A model generated the notes under the pieces. It was not told where the DNA came from, ran no database searches, and saw nothing but the letters and a program-made list of their open reading frames with translations. Source: Kineosporia mesophila (GTDB lineage Bacteria; Actinomycetota; Actinomycetes; Actinomycetales; Kineosporiaceae). Taken from it: 64,000 nt of DNA. A program made the translations under genes and the position numbers. The first letter of the stretch is position 1, and the number at the start of each line of letters is the position of its first letter. Below are positions 1 to 8,514 of this stretch, piece after piece. The DNA lies in NCBI RefSeq assembly GCF_021129235.1, contig NZ_JAJOMA010000008.1, forward strand, positions 1-64,000, given 5' to 3'.

Positions 1-425
1 TCGGCGGGCCTGCAGGACTATCAAAGTTGTCACCGCGCCCGCCTGGATCACCTTCACCCCAAGCGGCGCAGGTCGCACAGGTCCGCCGGACCGTGACCCG
101 GCCCCACCCGAAAAAGCCCGGCAAGAACAAGAAAACCATCGAGATCGTCTACGTGATCACGTCGGCTGACCACCACGCCGCACCCCCGGACGTCCTCGCC
201 GGATGGCTCCAAAACCATTGGCGCGTTGAAAATCAAGCCCACTGGGTACGTGGTGTCGATTTCGACGAGGACCGATCCCGCGTCCGTACCGGAGGCGGCC
301 CTCAGACCATGGCCAGTCTCCGCAACACCGCCATCAGCCTCCTCAGACTGATCGGCACCACCAACATTGCCGCTGGCCTACGCCACCACGCCAACGACCA
401 GCAACGCCCACTCAACCTGGCCTGA
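1..425 (+). pseudogene. ISAs1-family transposase remnant (C-terminal part, frameshifted)
   Basis: This is the 3' part of an ISAs1-type DDE transposase, cut by the left edge of the window. The frame starting at position 2 reads RTIKVVTAPAW. The match to the family (a following QAAQVAQVRR block, then HWRVENQAHWVRGV...EDRSRVR and LRNTAISLLR) continues only in the next frame, from about position 57. One extra base near position 56 reconciles the two frames, so the copy is broken by a frameshift. The HW..EN..HW block is the hallmark of the family C-terminus. No terminal inverted repeat could be identified downstream. It marks past mobile-element activity at the edge of the glycan locus. The family call is from remembered motifs. 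Confidence 0.75.
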
Positions 426-615
426 CCTCATGAAACCGGACTTTGCCTCACCCCTGGGGCCGTGCTGGGCGTGGTCTACGGGTGCGGGTTGCAGCTTGGC
501 GATCATGCGGAATGCCGGAATCTGCGTCTAGGTGTTCTCGGTGAGAATGATGTGGACGTCGACGCCGCGCCAGGTCTTGGGTGGCGTTCCGACTTCCTAC
601 GTAAGCCGTCTGTGT

Positions 616-1113
616 TCAACGGATGGCTTTGAGCACAGCCTCTGGTTCAGGACTTGCAGGCCAAACGAGGAGGAGGAACTCTTCCTGTATCTCATTGTCC
701 TTCGGCGATGTCCGGGCCTCATGGCGTCCTCGTGCGTGGGCACGAACGCGGTACTGCCCTTCGGGCAAGGTGGGGAAAATGTCGTCACCGCGCGCCTCTT
801 CGAGAGTGCCAATGCCGAAAATGTCATCGTCTTCGACGTTCAATGAAACTTCTGCAACGTCTTCCCATTCATCAAGGTCTTGATGATCTGGGGCGTGATC
901 CCGAATGTCCACGGTCAGAGCAATCTTACTGCTCGTACCTCCCGTCAGCAGAATGGCGAAGTCGCCGGGTACGGCCGGTACCCCCGGTTCTTCAAGGGCC
1001 TCGATGAGTCCGTTCCCCTGGCCGGGGACCCAGCCTTCTGTATCGAAGTACTCGCTACCTTTGAGGTGAAACTGGCCATACGAGACGTAGGTCGATCCTG
1101 ATGTAATTGTCAT
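616..1113 (-). CDS. Hypothetical protein, 165 aa
   Basis: A soluble acidic protein of 165 residues with no membrane segment or signal peptide. The ATG at 1113 is preceded by an excellent Shine-Dalgarno (TTGGAGG, about 5 bases upstream), which is the main reason to accept the gene. The C-terminal half contains an LPEGQYRVRAHARGR stretch followed by an acidic E-rich segment and LLLVWPA. This pattern recurs in short hypothetical proteins of actinomycetes, some beside competition or immunity loci, but no function is assigned. It stands alone between the transposase remnant and the O-antigen-ligase-like gene, and nothing here suggests an operon. Confidence 0.7.
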   Translation of the reverse strand: MTITSGSTYVSYGQFHLKGSEYFDTEGWVPGQGNGLIEALEEPGVPAVPGDFAILLTGGTSSKIALTVDIRDHAPDHQDLDEWEDVAEVSLNVEDDDIFGIGTLEEARGDDIFPTLPEGQYRVRAHARGRHEARTSPKDNEIQEEFLLLVWPASPEPEAVLKAIR

Positions 1114-1510
1114 CAGTCCTCCAACTGCCGTGTGTAGTAGTCCGGCAAATGTAGTGCCAGCGTTAATCGCAGGGCCGGCGCCTGGCGGAATGACACCAGA
1201 CGCCAGCCCCGTTGCCCGCGATTCCTAGGCGGCGACCCAGAAGGCATCTCCGCGCAGAACGCTGTTCTTGGAAAAGAACTCGCGCCACCGTACGTGCACC
1301 CTCACTGCCTCGGTTACTCCTGTGGCGCAAGAGGATGGAAAAGGCTCAGTACCTTGACCGCCGCGGCTACCGTTAGGAGTAGGTCGGTAGGAATCCACTT
1401 GTCCGGGCAAGGCAAACAATTCGCCAAACAGAGAAGATCCACATCGGCCGATCACCTGATCCGCATGCTGTCCGCTCTTTTGGGTTTAGATACGTCGACA
1501 GACTGTTGCA
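1114..1510. other. Intergenic region, no gene recognised
   Basis: About 400 bp between the leftward orphan gene and the rightward membrane-protein gene. Short open frames exist on both strands but none has a convincing start site or protein-like composition. It presumably holds the promoters of both divergent neighbours. No clear -35/-10 pair could be defended. Confidence 0.5.
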
Positions 1511-2878
1511 GTGCTGACAGTCACAGATACTGGCGTGTTGAGACGCGACCTTTTTCTACTCGTAGCCGCAGGGAGCATCAGCGTCGTTGCTGGAGTTGGC
1601 GTTGCCGCTCGGCCTGCTGTCGGCGTCGCTGTCGGTATAAGCCTTCCGCTACTGGCTTTACTCGTCATGAAGCCAGGTGCGCGCCTAGCCGCGGTCACTA
1701 TCGGTGCACTGGTCGTTTTCCAATCAGATAGCTCGTCCGGAAAGTTTGGGTACGTTGCCCTCGCGGTTCTCTGCTGCGCCCTATCTCTGGTGAGCCTTGC
1801 ACGGTCCAACGATCCAGTCATCCAGTGCTTTCGGCTGATGATCCCAGGGTCGATCTTAGTCCTTGCCGCTATTGGATTATCCGGCTTCGTTGCTATCAGC
1901 GGTGGAATCCCGGCGCAGACCTGGGCCAAAGAGGTCTTAAGCTATGTCCTACTGGCTACGCTACCGGCCGTCGGTATTGACGCCGGAAGAACAATTCTCC
2001 CACGTACGCTGAACCGATACATCGCCATCCTCGGCGTCGTGTGTGCCATTGGATTCGCTGTGGACTGGCTTGACCGCCGCGGCGTTTCCGGGCTCTCTTT
2101 CGGGCGGTTCATTCTCGCCACCACGGTCTTGCCAGCCCTCTGTTTCGCGTACGCTCTTGCCTCCGCCGATCGTGGTTATCGAGCCTTCTGGTGGTTGATC
2201 GTCGCCGCACTCGTCGCCGCGATCCTGCTCGTCACCGGCACTCGCTCGAATCTGGTCCTCGTCTTTGGACTTGTCGGCGTAATCGGCCTGCGAAGGGGAT
2301 CGGGCATCCATCCGGTGCGTCTGGTGATGTACATAGCCGGCATGACCGTAGCCCTGGCTACCCTAGTGCCATTCTTGGCCAGTCACCTGATTAGTGATCC
2401 GGCGTTCCTGGATGGCCGGATTACCCAGGCAATGGCCGTTGCCCACGGTGAAGCCTCGTCGGACCAGAGCTATCTCGCCCGTCAGCACTCCTACGAGGTC
2501 GCTCACACTGCTTGGCAGGAGCACCCATGGCTAGGTGTCGGGCCGGGCGGAATTCTTGGATCGGATGCACCCTGGCTAGTCCTGGCCAAGTTCGGTCTAA
2601 TCGGTGCCATGGCGTTGAGTATGTTCGGCGCTTGCCTGTGCGTCTCGATTCGCCGTGCACGACAGATTTCTGGGCCTCAGCCAATTTATGCTGCATCCCG
2701 TGGATGGGCTCTTATCCTTATTGCCCTAACCCCATTCGGGCCCTGGACGGAAGACAAGGGCATCAGTCTTGCCGTGGCTCTGCTCGTCACGGCGGTGGTC
2801 GCGCAAGCGACAAGCGATGATCGAGTACTACCTTCCGAACGAGCAGCTATTGCATGCCAGAACGGAAATGCAACGTGA
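1511..2878 (+). CDS. O-antigen ligase/polymerase-like integral membrane protein
   Basis: A 455-residue polytopic membrane protein with roughly ten hydrophobic segments from the N-terminus (VAAGSISVVAGVGVAA) to the C-terminus (AVALLVTAVVA). A large extracytoplasmic loop near residues 300-350 carries the motif SYEVAHTAWQEHPWLGVGPG. A NP/HPWLGVGPG-type loop is characteristic of the Wzy_C/O-antigen ligase family, which polymerises lipid-linked repeat units or attaches glycans to an acceptor. The GTG at 1511 begins the frame without a strong ribosome site, so the true start may lie slightly downstream. It is separated from the main Wzx/Wzy operon by the XRE pair and eroded DNA, so its partner system is uncertain. 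Confidence 0.75.
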   Translation: MLTVTDTGVLRRDLFLLVAAGSISVVAGVGVAARPAVGVAVGISLPLLALLVMKPGARLAAVTIGALVVFQSDSSSGKFGYVALAVLCCALSLVSLARSNDPVIQCFRLMIPGSILVLAAIGLSGFVAISGGIPAQTWAKEVLSYVLLATLPAVGIDAGRTILPRTLNRYIAILGVVCAIGFAVDWLDRRGVSGLSFGRFILATTVLPALCFAYALASADRGYRAFWWLIVAALVAAILLVTGTRSNLVLVFGLVGVIGLRRGSGIHPVRLVMYIAGMTVALATLVPFLASHLISDPAFLDGRITQAMAVAHGEASSDQSYLARQHSYEVAHTAWQEHPWLGVGPGGILGSDAPWLVLAKFGLIGAMALSMFGACLCVSIRRARQISGPQPIYAASRGWALILIALTPFGPWTEDKGISLAVALLVTAVVAQATSDDRVLPSERAAIACQNGNAT

Positions 2879-2894
2879 ACCGCCACAAGCAGGA

Positions 2895-2936
2895 CGCTTC
2901 CTGCCGACGAACAACACTGTTCGGCGGCAGGAAGCG
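2895..2936. terminator. Bidirectional hairpin terminator
   Basis: A 12-bp perfect arm (CGCTTCCTGCCG) and, after one mismatch, a further 6-bp arm (CGAACA) pair with their complements around a 4-base loop (ACAC). The hairpin lies exactly between the convergent genes ending at 2878 and 2938. There is no T tract, as is common for actinomycete terminators. Confidence 0.75.
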
Positions 2937-2937
2937 A

Positions 2938-3135
2938 CTACTGAGCCTCGCTGTCAAACTCGCCAGCCTTCACCCCGGTAAGGAAGGCACGCCATTCAGC
3001 AGGGGAGAACAAGAGTGTTCCAGCATCGTGGTTCTTGGTGTCACGGACCTGAACCATGCTGCCCTGGCGACGGACCTCGACGCACTGTCCCTGCACATCC
3101 GATGCGCTGGCCTTATGCCACTGCGTTTCGCTCAC
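2938..3135 (-). CDS. DUF397 domain protein
   Basis: A 65-residue protein that is a single DUF397 domain: an N-terminal W-K/AS block, a central CVEVRR strand, VRDTKNHDAG, and the terminal FSPAEWRAFLTGVKAGEFD. Its ATG at 3135 overlaps the 3' end of the upstream XRE/DUF5753 gene by 23 bases, so the two are co-expressed. DUF397 proteins are the small partners of XRE/DUF5753 regulators in actinomycetes (the Scr1/WhiJ-type arrangement), where the pair acts in developmental regulation or as a toxin-antitoxin-like module. Which role applies here cannot be told from sequence. Confidence 0.9.
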   Translation of the reverse strand: MSETQWHKASASDVQGQCVEVRRQGSMVQVRDTKNHDAGTLLFSPAEWRAFLTGVKAGEFDSEAQ

Positions 3136-3949
3136 GAGCCCACTCCTTAATAGGTACCGCCTTGGTAGTCAACAGCTTAGCGTTGCTGATGAAGCGCTGG
3201 ACTACCTTGGGATCTTCGATGAACCGGCCGCCGTCGAGCGATTCGATGTAAACGATGTCCGGCGCCTCGGCTTCGCTAAACTGGAGAAGAGTGTAGGGAC
3301 CCCGCATCGATGGATGGCCGCCGTCCCCGAATCTCAGACAAGAGACGCTAATGTTGGGACGCTGGTTGAGGTTCTGTAGATGGCAGATCTGCTTGCCCAA
3401 CGTGGATTCGCCACCAATCTGGAAGCTGACGGCGGCCTCGCTCAGAATCAATTTCAACTGCGCGGGCTCGGGGCCACCCAGAACCGCGGCCTCACGTTCG
3501 GCGCGAAGTTTCACCGACTCCTCAAGCTCTTCATGGGTCGTGTGCTGGGTCTGTTCAATGACCGCACGATGGTAACCCTCGGTTTGGACCAAACCGTGAA
3601 TCAGCTCGCCGCCGCACACCGTGATGCGGGATGCGGCCTGTTCTAGCTCGACGTACAAGCCAAACCTGAAGTCGCTCACCGTCGAGCTGAAATTTTCCCA
3701 CCAGCCTGACTCGCCTGCTCTCATCGCCCAATCTACCCACTGCGAACGAGTTTTGATGTCCACCCGATAAATGTCGGCTAGTGCTTGGACCTCGGCCCAT
3801 TTGAAGGGGCCTTGACCAGTCTCCAGCCTCCAAAGCTTCTGCCTACTGCCAAATATCCGGGTGTTGACGATGTCGGTCATGGTCATACCAGCCGACTTTC
3901 GTGCAGATGCAAGGGCGCGGCCCAAAGTCCGCTTCAGCATTTCGCTCAT
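3113..3949 (-). CDS. XRE-family regulator with DUF5753 domain
   Basis: A 278-residue DNA-binding protein. Residues about 5-60 form an XRE-type helix-turn-helix (ARKSAGMTMTDIVNT...SRQKLWRLETG). Residues about 90-265 are a DUF5753 domain with the typical LIHGLVQTEGYHRAV and GPYTLLQF...DIVYIESLDGG blocks. The frame is open upstream to 4075, but MSEMLKRTLGRALASAR, starting at 3949, is the natural family N-terminus. It precedes and overlaps the DUF397 gene, forming the common actinomycete pair. Codon use is less GC-biased than in genes of the right half of the window. Likely targets are unknown. Confidence 0.9.
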   Translation of the reverse strand: MSEMLKRTLGRALASARKSAGMTMTDIVNTRIFGSRQKLWRLETGQGPFKWAEVQALADIYRVDIKTRSQWVDWAMRAGESGWWENFSSTVSDFRFGLYVELEQAASRITVCGGELIHGLVQTEGYHRAVIEQTQHTTHEELEESVKLRAEREAAVLGGPEPAQLKLILSEAAVSFQIGGESTLGKQICHLQNLNQRPNISVSCLRFGDGGHPSMRGPYTLLQFSEAEAPDIVYIESLDGGRFIEDPKVVQRFISNAKLLTTKAVPIKEWARERNAVA

Positions 3950-4442
3950 AGCCAAGAGTGTCTCAGTCCAATAGTTATAGCTCAACGGGTCGATTCCGCA
4001 ACGTACGTTTTGCAGACTGGTACCTGCCGCAACCGTGACCGATCCAGGCGTTTGTTGAATCGACAATGGTTGCACGGATCGGTGCAGTGGTATAGGTCGC
4101 TGGAATCATGATCTTTCGGCGGCGTCGGCATACCGTTGGCTCACCTGGCTTGTAAAGCAAATCTTTTAACGGGTTGTCGCAATGCTTTAGTGACACAGTT
4201 GGATGAAAATCTAGTTTCGTCGAAAAGGCTGCGAACGGCCGGTCTGCTGCATAGGAACCGAGCTCCTGGCCTGCTGTGTAGCAAGCTGCCAGTCGCTAAA
4301 GCAACCGGCAGAGTTGACCTCATCATATTAGTGTTGCCACTATGGTCGTATAATGCGTTTTACAACCTTGCCCGTGCCCCCACCAAAAACAGGCGCCATA
4401 TGCGAATTAATGTGCACGCCCTAACGAGCGTTATCGGATAAC
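3950..4442. other. Relatively AT-rich intergenic region, no gene recognised
   Basis: About 490 bp upstream of the XRE gene with lower GC than the surroundings. A TATAAT hexamer occurs at 4349-4354 but no matching -35 box sits at normal spacing. Open frames here are short and not protein-like. Confidence 0.5.
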
Positions 4443-4710
4443 TTGCCAACTGCGGCATCGGCTACTTGGTGGCGTTCTTTTCCGCATTCGCATTCATCCT
4501 GGCCAGATTCTAAGCATGGAATACGAGCTTCCGCCTTGGCGGGTGACCTGGCTGCGATTGTCGGGTACGGTGCTGGCAGCGGTTTGGCCCTTGGCCTGCT
4601 GCAGTACAACCTTCGCGCAGGTATCAAGGGCGCCTGGTACTTCTTAGCTTTGTCAGTCGTGCTACATCTGCTGCTAAGCCTGGGTCAGCGACCAAAGATG
4701 AGAAGTAGAC
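4443..4710 (+). pseudogene. Possible eroded membrane-protein gene
   Basis: Two hydrophobic stretches lie in different frames. One (GYLVAFFSAFAFILARF, about 4458-4512) ends in a stop codon. The other (about 4536-4705) reads like membrane protein with LAAIVGYGAGSGLALGL and YFLALSVVLHLLLSLG. Joined by a frame change they would make a small two- or three-helix protein. No ribosome site is convincing and the family is not recognised. It may equally be chance hydrophobicity, and it is recorded because nothing else explains this stretch. Confidence 0.3.
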
Positions 4711-4826
4711 AATCCATAGGAAGATTCCGTAATCACCGGACCCGTACTCTTCGGCTTATGGGAAATCGCTACTGGCTTTCGACGTCCTGCTTTGTCAGTA
4801 AGGTGCTCAATCCCGGACAAGGTAGA

Positions 4827-5699
4827 TCAGCGATCAGTTACGTTTCCCTGAAGAATCGCTTGTGTCAATGATTCTCGCCAGTCCCGTATAGGGGCCAGCC
4901 CTGTCTTTTCCCAGCTATCAAGTGCAAGGACTGAAAAAGCTGGGCGTGGGGCTGGCCGTTTGAACGCGGCCGATGTTGTCGGTCGTACACGTGATGAGCT
5001 GGCTCCACGAAGATCGAAAACTGCGGATGCCAGTCCGTGCCAGGTTGTTTGGTTTGAAGCGCAAGCGTGGTAAATCCCTGCGGGAGCGCCTGCCTCGACA
5101 ATTTCGACGATTCGCTGAGCGACATCACGAGTCCAGGTTGGCTGACCGTGCTGATCATCGACGACATCCACGAATTCCCGTGTGGCTTCAAGCTTGGCCA
5201 TCGTGCGGACGAACGACGGACCGTGCTCGCCATAGAGCCAGGCGGTCCTGAGAATCCAGTGGTGATAGGGGAGCTCGGCTCGAACGGCCCACTCACCAGC
5301 GGCCTTGGAACGTCCATACGCTGTGCGTGGGGCGGCTGGAGCGTCCGCAGCGTACGGTTCGGTGCTGTCACCGGAGAAGACGTAGTCTGTGGATATGTGA
5401 ACTAGGTGGGCACCACTTGTCGCGCAGGCGCGTGCCAGATTCTGTGGGCCAACGGCGTTGACAGCAAAGGCTGTCGCCTCATCTGACTCAGCGTCGTCCA
5501 CAGCGGTGTAGGCGGCGCAGTTGACCACCACGTCGCCCGCTGAAAGAGAACTGAGCGCAGCGCTGACAGCGTGGGAATCGGTAATGTCGAGCGCGTCACG
5601 GTCGAGTGGCAGAAACGGCCTGCCTTCAAGGGCCGTCTGGACGTCGCGGCCCAGCATGCCGGAAGCACCGGTTACGAACCAGGTTCGGCTTTCGGCCAT
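4827..5699 (-). CDS. rmlD: dTDP-4-dehydrorhamnose reductase (cassette 1)
   Basis: A 290-residue cytosolic SDR enzyme that reduces dTDP-4-keto-L-rhamnose to dTDP-L-rhamnose with NAD(P)H. The N-terminal nucleotide-binding motif is [21 protein letters not shown] and the catalytic [12 protein letters not shown] (Tyr-xxx-Lys) follow near the middle. The start at 5699 is chosen because MAESRTWFVTGAS is the normal N-terminus and GAAGGAGC precedes it at good spacing. It is the last gene of the leftward rmlC-rmlA-rmlD run, 16 bp after rmlA. A second copy lies at 18272-19141. This copy has more A/T at third positions than its paralogue. Confidence 0.95.
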   Translation of the reverse strand: MAESRTWFVTGASGMLGRDVQTALEGRPFLPLDRDALDITDSHAVSAALSSLSAGDVVVNCAAYTAVDDAESDEATAFAVNAVGPQNLARACATSGAHLVHISTDYVFSGDSTEPYAADAPAAPRTAYGRSKAAGEWAVRAELPYHHWILRTAWLYGEHGPSFVRTMAKLEATREFVDVVDDQHGQPTWTRDVAQRIVEIVEAGAPAGIYHACASNQTTWHGLASAVFDLRGASSSRVRPTTSAAFKRPAPRPAFSVLALDSWEKTGLAPIRDWRESLTQAILQGNVTDR

Positions 5700-5715
5700 G
5701 GCAGTAGCTCCTTCG

Positions 5716-6636
5716 TTACTTATGCAGGGCGGCATGGTCGGTGGATTCCGGCATCGTGATCACGTGCTGGGCGGGCTGGCCGAGGAGACCGCGGAGGTAC
5801 CCGCCATAACCGGACTTTTCTAGAGGCTTGATCAGAAGTTTCAGTCGTTCGTCGTCGATCCAGCCGTTACGGTAGGCGACTTCTTCGATGCAGCCGATCT
5901 TCTGACCCTGCCGGGCCTCAATGACCTGGACGAACTGACCAGCGTCCATCATCGAGTCGACCGTGCCAGTGTCCAGCCAGGCGGTCCCGCGCTCGAGCAC
6001 GGTGACGGTCAGCTCACCGCGTTGGAGGTAGTAGTCGTTGATCGCGGTGATCTCTAGCTCTCCGCGGGAACTCGGTTTGATACTGCCGGCGATGGAGACG
6101 ACGTCGTTGTCGTAGAAGTAGAGGCCAGGGACGGCGTAGTTGCTCTTGGGTGCTTGAGGCTTCTCCTCGATGGAGAGGGCCTTGCCTTGATCATCGAATT
6201 CGACCACGCCGTAGGCGCGGGGATTGGAGACCTGGTAAGCGAAGATGTGGCCCCCGCGGACGGCGACGTTTTCGCGAAGTGCAGTCCCCAGACCGACGCC
6301 GTGGAAGATGTTGTCTCCGAGTACCAACGCGACCGGTTCGTCGCCGATGAATTCGGCACCGATCAGGAACGCCTGTGCGAGACCTTCCGGGCGAGGCTGA
6401 ACGGCATACTCCAGACGCATCCCCAGTCGAATGCCATTGCCCAGCAACCGCTTGAACGGCTCGTGATCGTCCGGTGTGGTGATGATCAATACTTCCCGGA
6501 TTCCTGCCATCATCAGCGTGGAGAGCGGGTAGTAGATCATCGGCTTGTCGTAGATCGGCATCAGCTGCTTGCTGATGCCCTGCGTGATCGGGTACAGCCT
6601 GGTCCCGGATCCTCCGGCGAGGATGATTCCGCGCAT
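5716..6636 (-). CDS. rmlA: Glucose-1-phosphate thymidylyltransferase (cassette 1)
   Basis: A 306-residue nucleotidyltransferase making dTDP-glucose from dTTP and glucose-1-phosphate, the first step of the dTDP-rhamnose pathway. The N-terminal signature is [41 protein letters not shown] and the [16 protein letters not shown] block are all present, and the length is normal for RmlA. It lies 5 bp downstream of rmlC and 16 bp upstream of rmlD. Its paralogue at 19138-20043 is highly similar, differing mainly at the C-terminus, where this copy is a few residues longer. Confidence 0.96.
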   Translation of the reverse strand: MRGIILAGGSGTRLYPITQGISKQLMPIYDKPMIYYPLSTLMMAGIREVLIITTPDDHEPFKRLLGNGIRLGMRLEYAVQPRPEGLAQAFLIGAEFIGDEPVALVLGDNIFHGVGLGTALRENVAVRGGHIFAYQVSNPRAYGVVEFDDQGKALSIEEKPQAPKSNYAVPGLYFYDNDVVSIAGSIKPSSRGELEITAINDYYLQRGELTVTVLERGTAWLDTGTVDSMMDAGQFVQVIEARQGQKIGCIEEVAYRNGWIDDERLKLLIKPLEKSGYGGYLRGLLGQPAQHVITMPESTDHAALHK

Positions 6637-6641
6637 CGGCC

Positions 6642-7289
6642 TTACGACCGAACTGACGGGCGGTGGGCTGTCAGGTCAACGTGGTCGGCTGCTGCTCGTA
6701 GAGAGTCCATGTAGCGGCGGCACTCATCGTAGTCGGGAAGGAGTGCCGCCTCCTTGGCCTGCATCAGAGTCGGCGCTTCGCGGTCCTTGTCCGAAAGAAG
6801 GAGCGGAACATCCTCCGGCCAGGTGATTTCGAGTGCTGGATCGATCGGGTTGATGCCGCGTTCACCGGTCGGGTTGTAGACCGTGCTGCAGAGGTACATC
6901 ACCGTGGCGTCTTCAGTCAGCGCGACGAAAGAGTGCGCGAGGCCCTCTCCGACGTAGAGAGCGGCGCGCTCGACATCATCCAAACGCATGGCGTCCCACT
7001 GGCCGAAAGTAGGGGAGCCCAAGCGGATGTCGACAACAACATCAAGAATCGCACCACGCACACAGGTCACATACTTTGCCTGGCCAGGTGGGACATTGGC
7101 GTAGTGGAGTCCGCGAAGTGTCCCGCGTCGAGATACCGAGCAGTTGGCCTGAGCGAGCTCGAACCGATGGCCGATGATGTCCGTCAGGGCTTCGTGGCGG
7201 TACCACTCCATGAAAACGCCACGAGAGTCTTCGAACTGTCGCGGATGAAGCGCGTAGGCGTCTGGGATCGCCAGTTCTGTCACCTTCAT
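6642..7289 (-). CDS. rmlC: dTDP-4-dehydrorhamnose 3,5-epimerase (cassette 1)
   Basis: A 215-residue cupin-fold epimerase acting on dTDP-4-keto-6-deoxyglucose at C3 and C5. The catalytic-histidine segment [19 protein letters not shown], the VVVDIR strand and the [18 protein letters not shown] block are present. The frame is open further upstream, but [16 protein letters not shown] starting at 7289 is the family start and AGGAG lies 7 bases before it. It is the first gene of the leftward cassette, facing rmlB across a 214-bp divergent intergenic region. Confidence 0.95.
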   Translation of the reverse strand: MKVTELAIPDAYALHPRQFEDSRGVFMEWYRHEALTDIIGHRFELAQANCSVSRRGTLRGLHYANVPPGQAKYVTCVRGAILDVVVDIRLGSPTFGQWDAMRLDDVERAALYVGEGLAHSFVALTEDATVMYLCSTVYNPTGERGINPIDPALEITWPEDVPLLLSDKDREAPTLMQAKEAALLPDYDECRRYMDSLRAAADHVDLTAHRPSVRS

Positions 7290-7503
7290 GCGACGAACTC
7301 CTGACGCCCTGCCGTGTACCGTACGTAGTAGCGCATGCGCTGAGGGTATCGAAGTGGATGCTACGTCGTTGTGGCCTCCTGAAAGATCGCACGTTGTATT
7401 GAGAGTTGCGCGCATGGCGGTCGTTGGCACGGTGGGCCGCTAGTGTCGATGGTTTCCCGGGGAGCAATGGCGATCCCACTCGACTCGTGAAAGGAAAAGC
7501 CTG
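7290..7503. promoter_or_regulatory. Divergent promoter region rmlC/rmlB (cassette 1)
   Basis: The 214-bp gap between divergent rmlC and rmlB. A block at about 7382-7413 (AAGATC..., TTGTA, GAGAGTT, GCGCA) is also found at about 20738-20769 in the second cassette, although the surrounding spacer has diverged. On the minus strand the block contains TACAAC at 7398-7393, matching TACAAT in the second copy, a plausible -10 element for rmlC. No -35 box is evident. Confidence 0.5.
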
Positions 7504-8502
7504 GTGCGCATTCTCGTGACTGGTGGGGCGGGGTTCATTGGGTCGCACTTCGTTCGATCCGTTCTGGCCGGTGCGTATGCAGATCTGTCGGGATCGACAG
7601 TGACTGTTCTGGACAAGCTCACTTACGCCGGAAATCCGGCAAACCTGGAATCTGTCACAAGTGCACCAGGTTTCACTTTGGTCGTGGGTGACATCCTGGA
7701 TCGTCGTCTGGTCGACGAGTTGATGGCATCTACCGACCTTGTCGTGCACTTCGCTGCTGAGTCCCATGTCGATCGTTCCATCACAGGAGCCGCGGACTTT
7801 GTCGTGACGAATGTCGTGGGAACCCAGACGCTGCTTGACTCGGCGCATCAGGCAGGGTCCGCCGACATCCGCTTCGTGCATGTATCGACAGATGAGGTCT
7901 ACGGCTCCATCTCCTCTGGGTCCTGGAGCGAGTCTCAGCCGCTGGAACCAAATTCGCCATATAGCGCCAGCAAGGCAGGGAGCGACCTCATCGCTCGCTC
8001 GTACGCGCGGACCCATGGCCTGGATGTCCTGATCACGCGGTGCTCGAACAACTATGGCCCTTACCAGTTCCCTGAAAAGGTCATCCCACTGTTCGTCACC
8101 AACCTGATCGATGGGCAGAAAGTTCCGCTCTACGGCGACGGGCTCAATGTTCGTGATTGGCTGCATGTCGATGACCACTGTCGAGGGATCGGGATGGTCG
8201 CCGCCCGCGGGCGCACGGGTGAGATCTACAACATCGGTGGTGGCACCGAGCTGGCCAACCGAGAATTGACGCAGCTCCTCCTGAACGCCTGTGGTGCCGA
8301 CTGGGATCAGGTGGAGCGGGTGCCTGATCGTAAGGGTCACGACAAGCGTTACTCCGTGGATATTTCTAAGATCACTGCAGAGCTTGGGTATCAGCCGGCC
8401 GTGAGCTTCGAGGCGGGCCTGATGGAAACGGTCCAGTGGTATCGCGATCACCGGGACTGGTGGGAGGCTTCGAAAGCTCAGTCCCTGCTGACAGCGAACT
8501 GA
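7504..8502 (+). CDS. rmlB: dTDP-glucose 4,6-dehydratase (cassette 1)
   Basis: A 332-residue extended SDR enzyme converting dTDP-glucose to dTDP-4-keto-6-deoxyglucose with bound NAD+. The N-terminal GGAGFIGSHFVRS motif, HFAAESHVDRSI, STDEVYGSI and the catalytic YSASKAGSD (Tyr-xxx-Lys) are present. The GTG at 7504 is preceded by AAAGGAAAA. It is transcribed divergently from rmlC and begins a rightward run that continues, 12 bp later, into an uncharacterised gene and then the flippase, glycosyltransferases and polymerase. The paralogue at 20838-21836 has the same length. Confidence 0.96.
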   Translation: MRILVTGGAGFIGSHFVRSVLAGAYADLSGSTVTVLDKLTYAGNPANLESVTSAPGFTLVVGDILDRRLVDELMASTDLVVHFAAESHVDRSITGAADFVVTNVVGTQTLLDSAHQAGSADIRFVHVSTDEVYGSISSGSWSESQPLEPNSPYSASKAGSDLIARSYARTHGLDVLITRCSNNYGPYQFPEKVIPLFVTNLIDGQKVPLYGDGLNVRDWLHVDDHCRGIGMVAARGRTGEIYNIGGGTELANRELTQLLLNACGADWDQVERVPDRKGHDKRYSVDISKITAELGYQPAVSFEAGLMETVQWYRDHRDWWEASKAQSLLTAN

Positions 8503-8514
8503 GGCGGCTCAATC

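Noticed and set aside
4326-4354. TATAAT at 4349-4354 as a promoter
   Set aside because: No -35 hexamer at 16-18 bp and no intact gene begins downstream on that strand.
7042-8451. 469-codon minus-strand frame opposite rmlB
   Set aside because: Shadow of rmlB, overlapping rmlC in another frame, with no family features.
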